In this document: positions 8,513 to 13,554 of the stretch, piece by piece
Position numbering within the stretch: position 1 is the first letter of the stretch
Layout of the letters: each line of letters opens with the position of its first letter
Assembly (NCBI GenBank): GCA_024741835.1
Contig: JAENRP010000640.1
Location: 1 to 13,554 of the forward strand
DNA from: Diplocarpon mali
Taxonomy: Eukaryota; Ascomycota; Leotiomycetes; Helotiales; Drepanopezizaceae
Direction of reading: 5' to 3'
Length of the DNA: 13,554 nucleotides
Program-made: the position numbers and the translations under genes
Notes under the pieces: model-generated
The model's input: only the letters and a program-made list of their open reading frames with translations
Databases searched by the model: none
Told to the model about the DNA's origin: nothing

Positions 8513-10690
8513 TTATAACCTTAGCATATCTTTAAATGCTTTAAACTTTATAACTGTCTTTAATAGCTTTATAAATCTATCTGCTACTATTCGATTGGTT
8601 AGGATATAGGTAATCGATAACTTATTCTTTATAATAAGGTTGTAGATAAAGTAATAGGTAATATTGATATATTTCGATTGCTTATATAAGTATAGATTCT
8701 TTGCGAATATAATTGCTTTTATATTATCTACTTAAAGATTAATATAGTTCTTATCTTATTTAATATACTTAGCGAAACCTATATCTTTTAGAACTTAAGC
8801 GATCTATAATCCTTGCTTACAATTTGATAATATTAATATATATTCGGCCTTAATGCTTATAGTAGCTACTGATTTCTACTTCCTACTTTCTTATAATATA
8901 GGTCTGCTATATAGTACTACTACGCTTTTAAATATACTTTTCTAACCTTTTATATTTGTCTAATCGGAATTAGTATATACTTTAAGCTTTGCGCTTATAT
9001 ATTTTATTAGTTTATATCTTACCTTTTATATAATTATCGATCGAAGGTACCTTTTAAGTCGCTTAACTGCGTTCTTATATTAAATCGTCAGATCCTTTAA
9101 GTTCTAATTAAGTTGCCTAATAATAAAGGCAATATTTAATCTTATATATACTATAGTATATATAATTGCTTTAATATCCTATTAGTACTTCTTTAAATCT
9201 CCTCTTTACTTATTTTCATTAGTAGGCTCTAACTTATTATACTTTCCTTCGATTGGAGTATACTTTAGCTTAAAGTTAGGAGTATAAGTAGAAAGTCCTA
9301 TTCGGTCTAGGATCTTTTTAATATACTGCTTTTAATCTAACTAGAGTTCTTAAGTAGAGCGGTTCCTTATAATATAAATGCTAAGGATCTTATAAATTTC
9401 CTTAAGATCTTTAGTATTAAAACGTTTCCGAATAGTTATAAAGAACTAATCTAATTAAGTAGTTATTTTTGTAGCTATAGTAATATTATTAATATATAAT
9501 AGCAACTTGATTCTATACTTAATATAAGTAAATAGATAAGGGTCAGCTAGGCTTTAAACAAATCCTATTTCTATTAAAGTAAAGCTATATAAAAGGTTCT
9601 AATTATAAGATGATTATTTAAGCCTATAGATACTATAGAGTATATAAAGAGAGTAGCTAGCATATATAGAAATACTATTAAGTTAAGAGAGAAAAATCTA
9701 TTCCTTTATAGTCGCTTTAGTAAATGCATTTTTAATATTATACTATCTGCATTTAAGGTCCTTAGCAGCTACTATTGCTATAAATATATAAAGGGTATTT
9801 ATACGAACTATTAGCGTAAATATATTGAAGTAGTCTTTTCTATACTATTAGGAGAAGCCCTTAGCTATAAGCCTTACTTTATAATATTCTAAAGTCCTAT
9901 TTATATATATTTTAATTATAAAGACCCACTTTATTAATACTAGGTTCATATCCTTTAGTATTAGTTCCTCTATTTATATGCCATTTGCAATAAGAGAGCT
10001 TATCTCCTCTTAGATTGCCTTATTTTATACTACTCTAATCTCTAGGTTATTAATAGCTTTATTATACGTCTTTAAAAGAGAGATTTTTATTATCCCCTTA
10101 GCGGCTAGGAACGCATTATCTTTATCAAAGCTCTATTAAAGTTTAAGCTTATAGATCCTATATGCTATTATAGTCTAAATATGCTTAGACTTGCATTTGT
10201 CTAAAGTATCTTCTGATTTTAGGTCTCTATTCCTCTTTAAAGGCGTAGGTTCGGCTATAGGTTCTATAGGCTTATTATCTAAGGAACCGCTTTCTAATAG
10301 TAGAGGCTTATTATTACTTATACCTATTTTAAGAATATCCTTTACTATAAGTACTTTAATTAAAGGAATAATAATATTAAAGTTATTTTATACTTTAAGT
10401 AGTTCGCAGATGATAGGAATAGTCTATTCGGCCTTTAAATGACTAATAGGTTATCGATTAGCAGGTGCGCTTAATATACTTAAGCTAAGAGAAAGGGGTT
10501 ATTAGTTCGGCTTAATAGTATTACTATCGATTAGTATACCTTACGAATCTCTAGGTATATAGAGCTTTAAGGATAGCTCCCCTTTATTTTAAGATTTATT
10601 AAACTTAATTACTAAGGATATAATTACTTACCTTAGATCTAGCGTATATACTATCTATTGCTTTATTATCTATTTAATATACTTAATAAA
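8513..10690 (-). pseudogene. Element B RT-RNase H portion of Pol, RIP-inactivated
   Basis: The minus-strand frame (first bases = 1 mod 3) continues from the integrase without an indel. After a linker, the RT entry has a TY.KAI motif near 10065, KWVF at ~9932, LYRLK (normally LYGLK) near 9628 and the catalytic YVDDI as YINNI at 9496-9482. RNase H follows with YT.SD near 9010, the AEY motif near 8845, and the terminal NRIVADRF segment (normally N.(M/I)VAD.LTK) near 8610. It ends after DMLRL at ~8516; the TAA at 8515-8513 could be the true stop or a RIP product. Catalytic Asp pairs are Asn, and Gln/Trp codons are stops. Two open plus-strand stretches in and near this element (10191-10442, 11901-12095) are antisense artefacts. 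Confidence 0.88.
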
Positions 10691-11590
10691 TATATACTCT
10701 CTACCTTAATCTATTAGCTTCTTACTCTTTATACTTATAGGCTAGGACTTTAGACTAATATAAGAGTAGTAGACGCTTTTAAAGATATAGATATAGTTTA
10801 AGCTTAGTTTTTATTTAAAATATACCTTATATAATAATATTTAGGTACTATTAACTATTAGTCTACTACCTATTCTATTTTATAAGTATATATTTGCTTT
10901 AATTATAAGGTCTTAGAATTCTAATAGTAAGTCAGCATCTTGCAATAGAGCGCGATAGTTAGTCTTTGCTTATTAGATGCTTCGCTTGGCGATGCTATTC
11001 TAATAGAAACCTTTATATATTATAGTTAGTTTATAGCAAACTTCTTATTTTACCTATTTATTAAGCTTTGCCTTAATCTTTAATATATTATTAAACCTAA
11101 TAGCTATTAGCTTTAACTAGGTCCGGCGTTCCTTTATCACTTTCTAAGTTTCCAGCTTTTCTATAAGCTTAGATTTAGTCCTAGCGCAAATAGTCTATAT
11201 CTATTAAGTAGAGTTATCTACTATTTAAGAAAACTAATTATTTCCTTTCATTAAGGTTGTAAATAGTTTAATAGTATTAATAGATATTAATATTAGTATT
11301 AAATCTTTCTATAAATTAAGCTTAGTTTATATTTGATTTTAAAGTTTTATTAGCTTATAAATTTAGCATATTAGGCGATCCTTTAGTATTTAGATCTTCT
11401 ATTTTAGAGTTAAGACCTTATATAGGCCCTTTAATTTCTCTAGCTTTAAATACGCGAATCTTTTATATATTAGCTAATACTTTAATAGGCTTTTAGCTTC
11501 TAATAGCTTTAATAGCCTATTATTAATTAATACTTTATTATCAGCGGCTAGAAAGGACTAGTGATAGTAGTTTAAGGTTTTACTATTTTC
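10691..11590 (-). pseudogene. Element B integrase, RIP-inactivated
   Basis: In the same frame, the HHCC zinc-binding N-terminus is seen at ~11475-11360: the HRRFAHL motif reads YKRFAYL near 11462-11442, and the CxxC reads C-stop-I-Y near 11360. The catalytic core follows. The first Asp is Asn in INTIKLF (11278-11276), the second is Asn in RFNN (11092-11090), and the Glu of the A-E-R motif is Lys in AKR (10987-10985). VDNST at 11219-11205 and the SI..A.TN helix near 10978 keep the family pattern. All three DDE residues are therefore lost by G-to-A changes. The C-terminal part toward 10690 is weakly conserved and its limit is approximate. Integrase would join the element's cDNA to the genome. 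Confidence 0.85.
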
Positions 11591-11597
11591 TAATTAT

Positions 11598-12065
11598 AAG
11601 CCTGGCTTAAGAGTCGTTTTTAATAAAATTGTAAGATCTACTTATAGTCTTAGCTTAAGAGTCGATTTCTTAAAAATGGCAAGATCTACTTATAGTCTTA
11701 GCTTAAGAGTCGTTTCTAACGAATCTGCGAAGTTCACTTATAGTCTTAGCTTAAGAGTCATTTTTATGAATTTTACTTATAATCTTAGCTTAAGAGTTAT
11801 TATTAGCAAATCTATAGAATCTATTTGAAGTCTTGGCCTAAGAGTCATTTCTATTAAATTCACTTATAATCCTAGCTTAAGAATTATCTTTAAAGATATA
11901 TTGCATTCTACTTATAGTCTTAGCTTAAGAGTTATTTTCGCAAATTTTACTTTTGATCTTAGCTTAAGAGTCTATCTATTCTCCTTATCCTTACTTAATT
12001 ATATTAGGGTAGAGAGTATACTTTCCTTAAAGGAATCTATTTATAGGTCTGGCCTAAGAGTCAAT
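11598..12065 (-). repeat. In-frame array of ten short peptide repeats in the element B polyprotein
   Basis: A core with plus-strand form CTTAGCTTAAGAGTC occurs ten times, ending at 11615, 11663, 11711, 11759, 11798, 11846, 11885, 11933, 11972 and 12062. The spacings are 48, 48, 48, 39, 48, 39, 48, 39 and 90 bp, all multiples of three. In the polyprotein frame each core encodes TL[KR][LP][RDG]L followed by Gln or a stop; the copy ending at 11846 keeps unmutated TLRPRLQ codons, whereas most others read TLKLRL plus a stop. The units between cores are more variable, 13 or 16 residues per repeat. The array separates the pre-integrase DGLY motif (~12097) from the integrase zinc finger (~11470), adding roughly 150 residues at a place where copia proteins usually have a short link. 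Confidence 0.85.
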
Positions 12066-13126
12066 TTCTATAATATTACCTTTAAGATAATATAAAGTCC
12101 ATCTTTGATTTTAGCTTTAAAGATCACTTTATAATCGTTATTTATAAACTATATAAATTAATTATTAAAGACTCTTATATAATTTAACTTTATATAGATC
12201 TTATAGTTAAATAAAAGATTAATGCTTAAGCTAAGTATAAGAAGAATATTTTATAAAAAGAAAGAAATACTAATAATATTCATTTCTACTATACTTATTA
12301 AGTCTATATATAACCTTTTACTACTAACTTTAATAAAGCGCCTTTTTATTTCAATAAGCAGGCCTTTAAATAGGTAGGATTTATCAGTTATATATACTAT
12401 ATAATTAGTATTATTATACTAATCGGATTTAAGGATCTTATAAAGATCGGCTTTTAAGATATAAGTATCTTTATTATAATTATCGTTTAAATTATTAAAA
12501 GTAGATTTAAATTTAAATAACCTACTATTATTATTAGAGGTATTTATTAAAGTTTTAACTAAATAGCCTTTTCCTTTGCCTTTCCTTAGTAGTTGCGGCC
12601 TTTAGTAGGATAAGGGCAGTTTGCTTTTTAACTTCTGCTTTAATTACTTCTTAATATTAAAGCTAGCGATTATATTAATTAATTACCTTTTAACTTTATA
12701 ATTAGTAATATTATAAGCACTATTATAAAAGTAGCATCCCTAATAAGCTTAAGGGCTTATCCTACGCTCCTTCCTCTTCTTGGGCTTATTGTTGCCTTAT
12801 AATATAGCATTTGCCGATTTAGAGCGTCCTTTAAAGTCTTACTTAATAGTTTAAAAGAGGTCGATCTTCTTATAGATCTTAAAGTTGGGTTAAATAAAAA
12901 GAGATTGTTTTATAATAGTAAACTTAAGAGGGAGGCTATTAAGTAGGAAATTAAAAAGCTAAGTTTCTCTAAAAGTTATAGCTATTCTAGGATCTGCGGC
13001 TCTTACTCTCCTCTTTGCTTTACGTAGTATAGACTAAGTAGAGTCTATATTTATATCTATATCCTTGCTATCTTTATCTTTTCTATACTAAAATGAAGTG
13101 ATCTACTATAGTAGATACTAGGTATT
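12066..13126 (-). pseudogene. Element B Gag C-terminus, protease and pre-integrase, RIP-inactivated
   Basis: In the same minus frame as element A Gag, 12160-13126 matches 1-967 with a constant offset of 12,159, so the two copies have no net indel. The zinc knuckle lies at 12736-12698 and keeps its first Cys (codon 12736-12734), which element A has lost. The protease D-T-G candidate reads N-T-N at ~12412-12404. Downstream of the shared block, the pre-integrase motif DGLY (normally DGLY.(V/L)) is read at ~12100-12089. The frame begins abruptly at the edge of LTR 3, at a point equal to codon ~154 of element A Gag, so there is no start codon. Copy differences are mostly transitions in both directions, meaning each copy was mutated independently. 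Confidence 0.83.
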
Positions 13127-13321
13127 TATTAAGCTTAAGTGAGTCGGCGCAGTAGGTAAAGGAGGCTTCTAGAGGTCGATGGTCGATATATTGGTAAGAG
13201 TTAGGGAAGGAAGGTTACCCCTTTCTTCCCTATAGCTATATACGTGTTAATATCCTACTGATTAAGCAGTAGGGTCATATGATAATACATCGGAGTGATA
13301 GCTGTATCACCTATCTTAATA
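13127..13321 (-). repeat. LTR 3 (5' side of element B)
   Basis: The third 195-bp LTR and the least RIP-damaged; it keeps GG and TCAC where LTR 2 has GA/AA and TTAC. In minus orientation it should be followed by a primer-binding site, but it joins directly to the Gag interior (…CTTAATA|AATAC). On the other side it abuts a plus-strand Gag fragment. It could be the 5' LTR of B after a deletion, or an LTR of a separate insertion. Confidence 0.88.
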
Positions 13322-13322
13322 A

Positions 13323-13554
13323 AGCTTGATAAATGACCTAATATCAGAAGAAGCTCGAATGGGAGCTAATGCAGATTATAAAGCTCAAGCTAATAAAGCT
13401 TTTGCTAAAACAGGCGGCAAAAAGAACTATTGCACGCACTGTAAGCTCAGTGGTCATATAAGCGAAAAATGCTATAAACTACACCCTGAACTAAGGCCTT
13501 TTAATAAAAAGGCTAATAAGGCTAAAGAATCCAAAAGTAATTCTAGTAAGACGC
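13323..13554 (+). CDS. Copia Gag zinc-knuckle fragment, open and largely RIP-free (partial at both ends)
   Basis: An open frame of 77 codons starts straight after LTR 3 and runs off the window end. It contains a DLISEEARMGAN segment typical of the Gag end of fungal Ty1/copia polyproteins, then a perfect CX2CX4HX4C zinc knuckle: Cys at 13431 and 13440, His at 13455, Cys at 13470. This is followed by YKLHPELRP and a Lys/Asn/Ser-rich tail. There is no start codon in its place: the frame meets TAA at 13320-13322, at the LTR edge, so the N-terminal Gag half is missing. CpA and TpG are common here, unlike the rest of the window. The knuckle differs from that of A/B, so it is another family, perhaps that of element C. 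It would bind element RNA in the capsid. Confidence 0.72.

Larger units (their letters stand above)
1..13321. other. AT-rich tract with RIP signature
   Basis: Nearly the whole window shows the pattern expected of repeat-induced point mutation, the fungal premeiotic C-to-T process that prefers CpA. TpA is very frequent and CpA is missing from long stretches; line 8641-8700, for example, has none. Recognisable retroelement frames on both strands carry TAA/TAG where Gln or Trp is expected and Asn where catalytic Asp is expected, without shifting frame. Repeat pairs inside the window (the three LTRs, and 1-967 against 12160-13126) differ mainly by transitions. The GC-rich islands at 4526-4870 and 5207-5440 and part of 5890-6680 are less affected. 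The pattern stops at about 13,321. RIP is inferred from composition; I did not compute indices. Confidence 0.88.
7997..13321 (-). mobile_element. Ty1/copia element B with both LTRs and a 5' internal deletion
   Basis: From 13321 downward on the minus strand the order is LTR, Gag C-terminus, protease, pre-integrase, repeat array, integrase, RT, RNase H, polypurine tract and LTR, 5,325 bp in all. The order protease-integrase-RT-RNase H identifies Ty1/copia rather than gypsy. Compared with element A it lacks the 863 bp equivalent to 968-1830 (PBS, leader, Gag N-terminus). The flanking pentamers atttt (7992-7996) and aagct (13322-13326) do not match, and the two flanks belong to different retroelements, so this is not a simple insertion. 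Without a PBS the present form could not be reverse transcribed. Confidence 0.82.

Noticed and set aside
10191..10442. Open plus-strand frame of 83 codons
   Set aside because: It lies opposite the element B integrase-RT linker and RT entry. The minus-strand frame has clear copia motifs, so this is an antisense artefact.
11598..12065. CRISPR-like pattern of regularly spaced repeats
   Set aside because: Spacings are multiples of three and fit the polyprotein frame; the intervening sequence is related and coding, the context is a eukaryotic retroelement, and no cas genes exist.
11901..12095. Open plus-strand frame of 64 codons with repeated SLSLRV
   Set aside because: It is the antisense reading of the peptide repeat array, which is in register with the minus-strand polyprotein on both sides.
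1..13321. Mitochondrial or bacterial AT-rich DNA
   Set aside because: Nuclear-type Ty1/copia and gypsy elements, RIP-style mutation of both strands and GC-rich islands do not fit a mitochondrial or bacterial origin.

Overview
The window looks like an AT-rich, transposon-packed block from a filamentous ascomycete (Pezizomycotina-type) genome. Almost everything to position ~13,321 bears the mark of repeat-induced point mutation (RIP). TpA is everywhere and CpA is nearly absent over long stretches. Old reading frames are broken by TAA/TAG at Gln and Trp positions, and Asp codons have become Asn, yet the frames keep register with no visible indels. I found no intact host gene, tRNA, rRNA or CRISPR array.

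Left part, 1-2025, minus strand: the 5' end of a Ty1/copia element (element A) that leaves the window on the left. In its own direction it has a 195-bp LTR (2025-1831), a primer-binding site resembling the half-tRNA iMet site of copia, a ~390-bp leader with short tandem repeats, then Gag from an ATG at 1429 through a zinc knuckle into the protease. Next, 2282-4260 on the plus strand is the RT-RNase H part of a second copia family (element C). Positions 4261-5889 hold no recognisable gene but contain GC-rich low-complexity islands, one of which carries an open Ala-rich frame on the minus strand. Positions 5890-6630 show a decayed minus-strand reading frame that I cannot identify. Positions 6677-7996, plus strand, are the Gag-protease part of a gypsy-like element, cut off at the LTR that follows.

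Right part, 7997-13321, minus strand: element B, the same family as A. It has both LTRs (13127-13321 as 5', 7997-8191 as 3'), Gag C-terminus, protease, integrase, RT and RNase H in a single frame of about 1,500 codons. It lacks the PBS, leader and Gag N-terminus that A has: its 5' LTR is joined directly to the Gag interior. The shared A/B block (1-967 and 12160-13126) is collinear with a constant offset of 12,159. Between the pre-integrase motif and the integrase zinc finger, B has an in-frame array of ten short peptide repeats. Finally, 13323-13554, plus strand, is an open Gag zinc-knuckle fragment of another copia element with almost no RIP signature.

The main story is a nested, rearranged and RIP-killed retrotransposon cluster. 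The points most worth a second look are the in-frame peptide array in B, the LTR-to-Gag junction of B, the unidentified minus-strand frame at 5890-6630 and the abrupt end of RIP damage at ~13,321. Functional calls rest on motifs read by eye; no database search was possible.
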